Assembly: GCA_958450365.1 (NCBI GenBank)
Contig: CAUEEP010000344.1
Coordinates: 1 to 64,000 of the forward strand
Source: Mesorhabditis belari
Lineage: Eukaryota > Nematoda > Chromadorea > Rhabditida > Rhabditidae
DNA: 64,000 nt
Reading direction: 5' to 3'
The translations under genes were made by a program, and so were the position numbers. Positions 56,173 through 64,000 of the stretch are shown piece after piece. The notes under the pieces were generated by a model. That model was not told where the DNA came from and did no database searches. It saw only the letters and a list, made by a program, of their open reading frames with translations. The number at the start of each line of letters is the position of its first letter. Position 1 is the first letter of the stretch.

Positions 56173-57681
56173 TCACAGAGGAATTTGTCCAAAAGGGCAG
56201 AAAAAAGGTTGACAAGTGCCGTTTTGCTGGAAAGCTTTGGTTCAAAAATTTCTTAATATTTCTTACTTGTTGCTGGGAAGGTGGAGTGAAAATTGATAGC
56301 AATTCGAATGCAGTACAACACACCTGTCCTGTTGAGCACTGTGTCTGGTTGTAGCATGAGAATGTTTCCTAGGATTTTCTGTAGAAAAGTTTTTTGCAGT
56401 TTTTTACCTTCGGACTACCAGCCTCATTGTTCAGACAATTCGGATTAAATGTGCCCGACTAAAAAAAGGAATACAAGATGAGATATTGATTAGATTACCT
56501 CAAAAAGACATTGCAGAAGATTTTGTGGAGATACTGTTGACATCGTGGGCAATGTTGGAAAAGCTGGGAATGATGGGAAAGGTGGAAGTGATGGGAGTGA
56601 GAAAGATGGGAATGGGGGAAGGCTGGGGAAGGGAGGGAAAGTAAAAGAGGGGAATGTGGGGAAAGGAGGTAGAGTTGGAAATGGGAGAAGCGTCGGGGAA
56701 GCGTTCCCTTCTTCACCAGCCACTACAATTGGCTTCTCGCTTTCAGCCTGAAACCACCGTATTTATTTAAAATCTTTTTCGTGCCCTAATTACAATACAC
56801 CAAAGTTTGCAAGGCCTCAAAAACGAGTAAGTTTGATAGGTTTGATTTATCTAGCTTCAAAGACAGCCTTCTAGCCTGTATCTAACAGTTAAAACACTTT
56901 GAAATCTTTAAAAGATTCAAGACTTTGTCATTATTCAACTTTAGGGTTGAAAAAATCCGAAACAAATGAAAAATTCCTCTAATAGTAAGAGTGGGAGTTC
57001 GAACATGAGTCTTGATCGTCTATTAGATTCGAACAGAAGTCTTGATCACCGATTAGGTCTGAACATAAGTCTTGATCGTCTATTAGATCCGAACATAAGT
57101 CTTGATCACTTTTTTCTATTTCTGTTTAGAAAAATAAAAAAGCTATCAAATAAACTATGATTTATTTCAAATAGAAAATGTTTCTTGCTTATTTTTCTAG
57201 CTTTTAAGCCAATTTTGATTAGCTTTTAACCAAGTCCGGGTCTAAAAACTAAATTTTTCATAAAATCCTTTAAAAAACCCCGTAAAAACGACTCATCTTT
57301 CCGTCAATTTTCTCAAGTTTTCAATGCTCTATTGATTTGCTCTAAAAACCGTTGATTAAAAGACGCATTATTCATTTCTAAAAAGAATTCTAAAAAAGGT
57401 GATCAAGAATTATGTTTTAACCTAATATTAGAGAGTTTACGTTAATAAATTCCCCGTTTCCTTTTACCTGTGATTGGCAACCTGCCGCTGTTTTTGAGCT
57501 GGATACGGGAGGAATTGATGTTTCCTCACTGATATCAATTGGATCATTGTTTTGCGTTGTTGGTGACAAATCAAGAGATGATTGAGCACTTGAAAACCCG
57601 CACTAAAGTTTAAGGTTCATGAAAAGTTAGGGGAAAATCTCTTACCGCAAAAGTTATGGCTAAAACGAGCGAAGAAAACAT
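56173..57681 (-). CDS. Secreted Pro/Phe-rich protein with Cys-rich C-terminus
   Basis: A six-exon model closes in phase: 57681-57646, 57602-57468, 56747-56499, 56458-56408, 56368-56324 and 56226-56173 (189 residues). The first exon encodes a signal peptide start (MFSSLVLAITFA). Exon 2 is Ser/Thr-rich. Exon 3 is low-complexity: about 13 units of the type PxFP or LPPFP (for example LPPFPTFPSF). The last exons carry Cys at regular spacing (CLFESG, NPNC, FSCYNQTQC, GTCQPFFCPFG), suggesting a small disulfide-rich domain. The exon 5 acceptor at 56369 was chosen over the nearer CAG because it keeps the phase and exposes the Cys pattern. No family is recognised. Confidence 0.7.
56755..57467. other. 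Large intron 2 of the Pro/Phe-rich gene
   Basis: Contains a plus-strand tandem repeat at 57000-57105: three to four units of GAACATAAGTCTTGATCG followed by TATTAGAT. A 64-codon plus-strand frame covers it and is most likely a by-product of the repeat. Confidence 0.6.
57000..57108. repeat. ~30-bp tandem repeat, four units
   Basis: Units begin TCGAACATGAGTCTTGATCG, then recur three times with small changes (AACAGAAGTCTTGATCACC, AACATAAGTCTTGATCG). Located in an intron. Confidence 0.85.
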
Positions 57682-58111
57682 GAGGAAATAGCAATTTTTA
57701 AGGCTTTTTAAGGCTTATGATTGGCTTCAAAATTTCTGCCTTTTTATATCTCAACAAAGTTGATGTCGTGCTCGGCTGTATCTGTTTCTGAATATTTGTT
57801 TTTATTTAAATAGCTCCTTTTTCTTGTCTACTACTACAAAAGGTGTACAAATAGTGATTAAACAAACAAAAAAAAATTCTGTTTTTACGATTTCAACAAG
57901 ACACAGGCAAAAAAAAAGAAAATTTTACCCACTTCACTTTAGACAAAGCAATTAGAGCAAACAAATTGTACAGTTTTGACTTTTCGTTGCAAAGAAAAGT
58001 GGACCCGACCAGGCAAGGCTAGAACCCAAACCTTGCCGCAGATCTAGTCTTGCTTTACTGCAGGTTCCTGGACCTTAAAATAAAATTCAGTAACAATTTA
58101 TTCAAACGTAT
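57682..58111. other. Intergenic; CCTGG-rich patch
   Basis: Upstream of the Pro/Phe-rich gene. Positions 57995-58075 have a CCAGGCAAGG/GACCTT-rich patch of the dispersed type. No gene. Confidence 0.45.
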
Positions 58112-59162
58112 TTAGTATTTAGTCAATGTTTTTACACGGCAAACACCCCGGCATCCTTCGGACCAATTTGGACGACAATTTGTCGAATCACAATACTCAT
58201 TTTGTCTGCACTCACCATTCGTGTAACAGATGCGCTGAAAGTTACTGTTAAATCCCAGAATGCAGTACTCTGGAAAAAGTAATACTAAAAATCCCGAAAT
58301 TGTGGTGATGTAGTTGTCAAAACCAACATTAATTTCGGTAGTTGTCGGTGTGGCGGCGGTGGTTGGCGGGATTGGAGCACAATAAGTCCCAGAACACACT
58401 TCTGTTGCCCAATTTAGTCGACACTTTTGTGGGCAATACTCGCCTGCAAGACAATCCGCATTTGTGTTGCACGAGCGCTAAAATGTTCAACTTATTTCGT
58501 GTTTATTCTTACTTTACAGTTACTTTCTAGATCATGAACAAGATTGCATAAAAGTAGGCCAATAATACTAGTCCAGTGGCTCTACAATATACTTCGAATT
58601 TTGTTTAAAACGAACTGAAGCTAGAGAAAGTTAAGAATGGCTACAAGAGTAGAGAGATACCGGTGGTGGTGATGAAGGAGTGATTGGTGTACAGTAACCA
58701 GAGCAAATCAGAACACCACGTACAAAGAAACACTTCGTATACGCACACTGGTTCCCTTTTCCACAACCGTTCCCAGTTTCCGGTTTTGCTGAGATACATT
58801 GTTGCTGAAAGTTTGTTAGTCAATAGTTGCATTTTTGATAGACATCATCTTTCGTTTAATCTGAATCATCTTTAGAACAGTTTTTCCCGAGATAACAGGT
58901 CTTACTATTAAGTCAAGTTTCAGTTTCAAAGCCTGAGACACTTTTGCTGCTTATACGAGGGTCTTTTTATTAGAAAAAATGCGATACTCAATTAAAAAGC
59001 ATTCAAGATCAAGCCAATTGACTAAAGTTTTGTAATTAGTAAGCTAAAGTTCTACCGTAACACATTTATCTATATCTAATGAACATTAAAACTTACCCCA
59101 ACTTCACCGAAAGCGCTGACGCCGAAGATGATGGTCAAAGAAAGCACAACTAGCTTGAACAT
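58112..59162 (-). CDS. Secreted Cys-rich three-module protein
   Basis: A four-exon model closes in phase: 59162-59097, 58804-58661, 58477-58324 and 58269-58112 (173 residues). A signal peptide (MFKLVVLSLTIIFGVSAFG) is followed by three Cys-rich modules, each in its own exon. Module 1 has CGKGNQCAYTKC and CSGYCTP; module 2 has CNTNADCLAGEYCPQKC and CSGTYCAP; module 3 has CYTNGECRQNEYCDSTNC and CRGVCRV. Modules are joined by Pro/Thr-rich linkers (PPTTAATPTTTE). The pattern C-x4-5-C-x4-C resembles nematode EB/WAP-like small modules, but I cannot name the family. One exon per module suggests growth by exon duplication. Confidence 0.8.
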
Positions 59163-59529
59163 TCTAAAGGTTTTTGTAAAAAAAACTGTTGTTAAACAAT
59201 TATTAAAGAAAGTACACAGTTTATCTGCTTTCCAACAGCCCAAACTCTTTCCTTAAATATACTTTTCTTTGCTCAGTTACGTCAGAATTCCTCAGATCAC
59301 TTTTGAATTTTTCCAAGTACGAAAACGGTTTCCTCACATTCGACACACAAATTTTAAGGCGCTTAACAATTTTGTTTCTATTTTGGCCTTTCAAAAGCTA
59401 AAGCCTTCATTGTATTTTCTTGCCATTCTTATCAGATTTTTATTTCTAAAGATCGAGAATCATTTCTATTTCTTACATCAGTTTCACAATCTATTGGTTT
59501 AGGTTTCAAAAAGGAAAACCAAATTATAG

Positions 59530-59830
59530 AAATCGTAGACTCAATAAAATAAATAACTTCTTTCGATTCCCTGACCCCGAAAACCACCAATACAAATTTA
59601 CAGCTGAGAATATCTTATTTTGGGACCATCTACAAAGCAAAAGAAAAATCCCTGTGTAAAAGTCTTTGTCTGACCGCGTGATCGCTCGCCATCTGGCAAA
59701 CACGTTTGGTATACGGGCTTTCCTTTTGGAATCGCTGTGAAGCGGTGACTGACGGTGAAAGAAGCGGTGACTGGGCTTTTCCTTGGTACGCACCCAATCT
59801 GATCAATGAATCGTTTTCGGGATTCTGATT
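59530..59830. repeat. Dispersed repeat, copy 2
   Basis: Shares GATTCCCTGACCCCGAAAACC and GACCATCTACAAAGC with the other copies at 54640 and 60155. Confidence 0.7.
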
Positions 59831-60154
59831 CGATTGAGCTTTCCCGAAATACAGAGGCTCTTTTAACCGAAGAAAACTATTAGTTACTTTAAGAAATCCA
59901 CGAATCAAAGCGATATCATTCGAGATAAAAGAGAACGTCCCATCTTTTGACCAGCTGATTTTCGTGGTGCTCGGTCAGAAAACATTGCACATTTTACGAT
60001 ATTGCTGCTCCATTTTGACCGCTGAATCAATTGATTGGAGTAGCAAATAATGTTCAGTTCACAGTTCATCCATTCATGCTAATCAGCATGAGTGGATGAA
60101 TCGTCAGGTGAATGAATGAAACAGCATGTAAGTTGTGTAAGTTTCAACCAATTA

Positions 60155-60310
60155 AACCCAAGTTCCAGTTGATAGACTCAATAAAATGAACAGCACCAAT
60201 CGTTCCCCCAATCCCGAAAACCTCCGATTTCAAATTTTCAGCTCAATATCTTCTTTTTATACCATCTACAAAGTAAAAGAAAAATTTCTGTTTTAAAGGG
60301 TTAGATGGAG
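60155..60310. repeat. Dispersed repeat, copy 3
   Basis: Shares CCCAAGTTCCAGTTGATAGA, AATCCCGAAAACC and ACCATCTACAAAGTAAAAG with the two other copies. Confidence 0.7.
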
Positions 60311-61115
60311 ATTGAGTCTAAATCGGATATGACAGGCGATAAGCCTAAGTCTACGCTTTATAAAAGTTAATTGTGTTTACACAACAAAATATTGTTTTAT
60401 GCTTACAATTATTGCTGTTGTGAATGTCATGATTATGACTAATGATCGCGAACACTAGCACAGCGGAAGTGAGGAAGGTCTTGTAGTGAAAACGTAAGTT
60501 GTTAACAAGTTGAAATGTTCTTTTAATCAACGTTCAATGTTCTTTTCTTCTTTTAATATCTTTGCAACAAAATAATCAACGAACAAGTACGAGATTTTAG
60601 CGTTCGAACCTTTCATAACTGAGAGCCATTCAAGAATTGCATTCTAGTCGGAATTCTTTATAAATTCCCGATCAAATTCATCAAAATTGATAATAGCTAG
60701 TGTCCGAAATGATGAATCTAAAACAAACTTTTAACTAAATAGCTCATGTTGGATTGATGTTTGTGAAATATTTTAACTTTTGCTTTTTCAAAAAATCCTC
60801 AAAATCTCTACTGTTCAAATTCTTAAGTTTTATCATTTTTACTTTTAAGAATAACCTTTTTCAAGCAGCTAGGTGGATTTATTTCTTTAGACAATGTGAT
60901 GCTTGTAAAGCTGTCAAGCACAAACTTTCTCCTCCCACTTCACACCAAAAAGAGCCCTACACAAAAGGCCAAATGACGGGGAAACGATTAGCGAATTTAA
61001 AAATGGCATCAAAGATTTAAAAAGCGTTGATTCAACGAAAAACCTACTTGCTTAAATCTTCAATTCCTATTTGAATCTAAGTTTTTGTTACGAATATTTG
61101 TATTCACCATTCGCT

Positions 61116-62240
61116 ATGATCAAAATCCCTTTGAAAAATTTACCCGAAGAGCTCAAAGATTTATCGTTACGCCAAATCGATTTCTTTGATGCATTAAATT
61201 TTCTCAAAACGGATAAAAAGTGCAGAAGTTTTCTTCTAAAAAATGGACCATTGCGGAAAATTCGCTCAATTTCTATTTTCTATTATCCGAAAATTGAAAA
61301 ATCGACTTTTGAGATAGTGATTGCGCCAAAAAATGGAAAACAGATCGAAATCAGAGCAATGGATGGGATTTGGATAGACTCAAAAGGAGGCTTTGACATG
61401 AAGAATCCTTTCTTTATATTGAATTTACTCAATTCTTGTCAAACTCTAAAATTCTGGCATTGTCGATATGATGATGAAGTGAATGGAAATATTGAAAAAG
61501 ATCTAGAAATATTTGCTCGAAAATTCTCCAATCTCCGAGCAGTTTCCTCATTCGAAATGGCGATTAACCTGTCTTTTGCTCAAAAATTCATCGATGATTT
61601 CTATTTGAATGTTGTTGATAATTTTACTTTAGATTTTCGTGGAAAAGACATGAGCTCAACTCAATACGAAACAAATGCATATTCGATTGAAATAGAAGAT
61701 TTCGAGAAAATTCTTTTCAAACCGAACATTCGATCAGCTAAAGTCAAGCAATTTTACACCCCGAAAAGTGAGATTCTTTACGAAGTGCTGAAGAAAATCA
61801 ATACAGATTTGGTACTTTTCGATAAAAACTTTGATTTGGATGATTTCAAATGTTTAAAGTCGGTCTTAAAAGAAATCCCTAGTCAAAATCCTGATCGAAA
61901 AGCGATTCTGATTCAAGGGAAACTCTGTGAAAACGAAACTTTTGACGAAGTTTGTCAAAATGTTTGCAATTCAATCAATTCGCTTTTAAATGTTGAAGAA
62001 TTGAGCTTTAATGACAATTCCCAAATCTATGATCAACTAAAGAAAGACTTTGATTTGAAATATTTTGAATATTTTGAGAAAATCTACCTTTCTCCGGAAA
62101 CGATTGTTGATTTTCATGGAGAGAACAAGCGAAAGCTTTATCGATTGAAAAATTCGGCTGGGAAATTTGTTGTCCTTTATATTATGTTTATTTGTAATCG
62201 AGTCAGTTGGAAATTTATGGCTTTTATAAAAGAAATTTGA
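61116..62240 (+). CDS. Intronless F-box-like protein, unknown
   Basis: An uninterrupted frame; the ATG at 61116 is preferred over the upstream alternative start because the F-box-like segment begins right after it (MIKIPLKNLPEELKDLSL), giving 374 residues. Residues 1-45 resemble an F-box (LRQIDFFDALNFLKTDKKC). The rest has alternating hydrophobic and charged segments like the FTH/FOG-type C-terminal regions of nematode F-box proteins, where the F-box binds SKP1 and the C-terminus selects substrates. I do not recognise a specific family. The lack of introns contrasts with every other complete gene here and may reflect retroposition or intron loss. Confidence 0.7.
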   Translation: MIKIPLKNLPEELKDLSLRQIDFFDALNFLKTDKKCRSFLLKNGPLRKIRSISIFYYPKIEKSTFEIVIAPKNGKQIEIRAMDGIWIDSKGGFDMKNPFFILNLLNSCQTLKFWHCRYDDEVNGNIEKDLEIFARKFSNLRAVSSFEMAINLSFAQKFIDDFYLNVVDNFTLDFRGKDMSSTQYETNAYSIEIEDFEKILFKPNIRSAKVKQFYTPKSEILYEVLKKINTDLVLFDKNFDLDDFKCLKSVLKEIPSQNPDRKAILIQGKLCENETFDEVCQNVCNSINSLLNVEELSFNDNSQIYDQLKKDFDLKYFEYFEKIYLSPETIVDFHGENKRKLYRLKNSAGKFVVLYIMFICNRVSWKFMAFIKEI

Positions 62241-62524
62241 TTCGTTTTTTCGAAGAATAAATATTGTTCAAGTAAAACTTCAGAAAATGTACACAAAGAG
62301 AAGAAATCAGATAATTCTTCAGGCGGGGTTCGAACCAGCGACCTCTGGCTCACTAGGAAAACGCTCTACGAATGAGCTACACCAACACGTATCCCTCAAT
62401 CACGCTCAATTTACCTGAAATTCGAATTTTTTGTTTAATTATTAGAAAGTTTTCAGTAAAATTTCGGTATTTTTATGCATTTAGCATGATTTTTTTGTAA
62501 TAGTTTTGCGAGATTTTTAGATTT
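62241..62524. other. Short spacer with tRNA-like SINE unit
   Basis: See the unit at 62320-62395. The remainder is AT-rich. Confidence 0.5.
62320..62395 (-). repeat. tRNA-like SINE unit
   Basis: On the minus strand: TTGGTGTAGCTCATTCGTAGAG-type A-box region, then GCTGGTTCGAACCCCG T-arm. Leader mostly absent. Related to the units at 39140 and 63030. Confidence 0.65.
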
Positions 62525-63482
62525 TTAGATTATTTGACCCGTGACATCTCTGGCATGATCGTCCGCTCGAAATTGCTCTTTGTAAATTGACTCGGCACAA
62601 TCAAATTGACGGGAATTTTCCTGTAAATTGAAGTAATTTCTAAAAATAATTGATGAAAACCGTCTCAAAATTCTAAAAATCAAACGAAGCAAATAGCTTT
62701 TGTAGAGTTTTGATGTGAAAATGATATTGCAAGATGAGAGCTTTGTGTGCGTGTAGGCGATCGCAACGGTAAAGTTGAGAAAAGCTGGGTATTGATGAAA
62801 ATTGAAACTTGAGAACTTGTCAGACCTTGAGAAACGGAAACTTCTCCGACGACAATAGTTACCAATATGATCAAAGGAATGGCGATCGTTGTGATTGGAA
62901 CCAAAATCTGAAACAGTAAAGCTTAAGGTTGTTGTATATATTCATCCAGTAGAAAGACAAGATTTCTACTTGCTAATCTAGTAAAAAATGACTTATAGTT
63001 GGACGGGTTGGGGCTGGGAATAGATGCACGGTGGCGGGGTTCGAACCAGCGACCGCTGACTTACCAGGGAAACACTCTACGAATGAGCTACACCAACACG
63101 TATCCCACTGCCGCTAGAGTAGGGCTTTATGGCTTTCTAAACAAAACTTACCCCTTGCGTCAATGTGTAGAGATATTTCCGATGTAAACTGATTGTTTTT
63201 TTGCTCATGTAGGAGCTCTTGTCGTTGAGAATGTGAAAGCAGTGCCAAATCGTGAGAATAGCCTGTAATGGTAAGTTTCCTTTGTTTCCTTAGTTTCGAG
63301 ATTTTCCCTTATTCTTTTATTTTCAACTGGCTTACCGTCGGAATCAGATAAACAGCCATGCCCAATATAGCTGACACGAGTACTGTAATCGATGATACCA
63401 TAATGTATGGTGGATAAAGAGGAGCATAATGAACACTGCAAATGTCTTGAAGAGTGCCGAGGTAAGCAAATGATGGATATTG
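62525..63482 (-). CDS. Serpentine (7TM) chemoreceptor, 3' part
   Basis: Four exons close in phase: 63482-63336, 63262-63152, 62907-62826 and 62784-62525 (TAA). They encode a helix (PPYIMVSSITVLVSAILGMA), the pre-helix-6 loop (YMSKKTISLHRKYLYTLTQ), helix 6 (VPITTIAIPLIILVTIVVG), helix 7 with the usual HTKLSSCNIIF stretch, and a cytosolic tail ending VTGQII. The layout matches the Str/Srh/Srd receptor superfamily. Upstream exons for helices 1-3 are not found before the window's end, so the 5' part lies in unresolved sequence at 63483-64000 or beyond. Confidence 0.75.
63030..63140 (-). repeat. tRNA-Thr-like SINE unit with leader
   Basis: In intron 2 of the visible part of the receptor gene. Minus strand: leader (CCCTACTCTAGCGGCAGTGG), A-box-like TAGCTCATTCGTAGAG, CTGGTAA loop, and T-arm GGTTCGAACCCC. 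Confidence 0.7.
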
Positions 63483-64000
63483 CTGAAATGGACAAGGGAA
63501 ATTCGACTATGACAGAGCTATGACTTCCAAAAACAGCAACAGCTTCAATTAGAGAATTTTTGCAAGTCAAGTTCTAGTTTTCACATAAGCTATAACGTAT
63601 CTGATAGAGTTTTCATCGGAGATTCTGAATCTGGTTTTAGTTTTTCCGAAACGCTTCTGTAACGAGAGAAATTTGGAATACAAAATTTGGCCTTTTTCGG
63701 CTGTTTTACAAGTTTTTTCATTATTTCCTAACTGTACTTTGATGTCTTTTTGACATCAGAGTACTTCTCCGTACTCTCTTTTTGCGCCTAATTCGAATCC
63801 CTTCACTGCTCACTCTTTTTGCTTTTTTGTTTAATTGAATTCTAAATTTTAAAAATTCAAATTGCAAAGAAAATTTATATTTTGCTTTTTGCGTTCCAGA
63901 AAAACTAAAAGCAAATTCAGAATCTCCGATAAAACTCGATTAGATCGGCCAGGGCTTGACATCTTGTACTTGACTTGAAAAAATTCCCTAATAAGTTTAC
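63483..64000. other. Receptor 5' flank or intron; no exon resolved
   Basis: No exon that joins the receptor in phase could be found. The sequence is AT-rich. An inverted match (CAGAATCTCCGATAAAACTC near 63919 and GAGTTTTCATCGGAGATTCTG near 63607) brackets about 330 bases, possibly a MITE. Confidence 0.4.

Larger units (their letters stand above)
59163..61115. other. Gene-poor spacer with two dispersed repeat copies
   Basis: No gene is supported. Two copies of the repeat seen at 54640 lie at 59530-59830 and 60155-60310. Positions 60060-60110 contain an imperfect palindrome (CATTCATGCTAATCAGCATGAGTGGATGAA). The frame at 60754-61020 has a hydrophobic start but no splice or start support. Confidence 0.45.

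Noticed and set aside
56545..56751. Gly-rich plus-strand frame
   Set aside because: Antisense shadow of the PxFP exon.
56966..57160. Repetitive NxSLDRLLD protein
   Set aside because: Product of the intronic tandem repeat; no transcription signals.
1..64000. CRISPR arrays, operons, riboswitches, integrons
   Set aside because: Spliced nuclear animal DNA; none of the required sequence patterns are present.

Overview
This is nuclear DNA of a free-living or parasitic nematode (inferred). It is AT-rich, and most genes are broken into many short exons by GT-AG introns, many only 38-50 bases long with TTTCAG acceptors. The protein families fit nematodes: CUB-like/GPI proteins, paired C-type lectin domains, serpentine (7TM) chemoreceptors, Sulfotransfer_2 enzymes, ShK and Kunitz peptides, F-box-like exons and many Tc1/mariner/pogo transposons. 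I cannot name the species. No prokaryotic signals, CRISPR arrays or operon-like polycistrons are evident.

Layout: 1-5.8 kb holds a foldback element with a tRNA-like core, a Pro/Gln-rich gene (+), a complete 7-exon sulfotransferase (-), a decayed copy of the Pro/Gln gene's 3' end and a fragment of a pogo-type transposon. 5.8-12.4 kb holds two tandem paralogues of a four-helix membrane protein with a PPxY tail (LAPTM-like). Their introns carry a Tigger-like remnant and two short elements sharing the pogo ends. 12.9-13.9 kb is a Kunitz peptide gene (-). 15.3-17.5 kb is a poorly resolved, partly decayed F-box-like locus hit by mariner remnants. 18.8-24.6 kb is a 20-exon CUB-like, apparently GPI-anchored protein with a 1.6-kb Tc1-type element in one intron.

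25.3-27.0 kb and 49.8-51.6 kb are two copies of one duplicated gene with an F-box-like first exon and a His/Asn-Cys papain-like fold candidate domain. 27.2-28.6 kb is a secreted double C-type lectin (-). 29.8-31.5 kb is a serpentine receptor, probably frameshifted (-). 33.2-36.9 kb holds tandem protein-kinase copies, the second with a predicted membrane tail. 39.9-42.8 kb is an 840-residue protein kinase with a very large unrecognised C-terminal region (-). 43.4-43.9 kb is an ShK-like gene (-) and 44.3-46.1 kb a complete 9-exon serpentine receptor (+).

46.2-49.7 kb is a composite transposon: long inverted repeats enclose a Tc4/Tc5-like transposase and a nested, internally deleted pogo element. 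52.8-55.1 kb is a complete metallophosphoesterase of the MPPED type with a mariner remnant in intron 2. 55.4-59.2 kb holds three secreted proteins (-): a small peptide, a Pro/Phe-rich Cys protein and a Cys-rich multi-module protein. 61.1-62.2 kb is an intronless F-box-like gene, and 62.5-63.5 kb the 3' part of another serpentine receptor (-).

The genes do not form one pathway. The region looks like a typical nematode chromosome arm: fast-evolving environmental, innate-immunity and chemosensory families, local duplications and many DNA transposons inserted mainly in introns. Exon models were built by hand from splice signals and reading phase. Where the phase closes across every junction I give high confidence.
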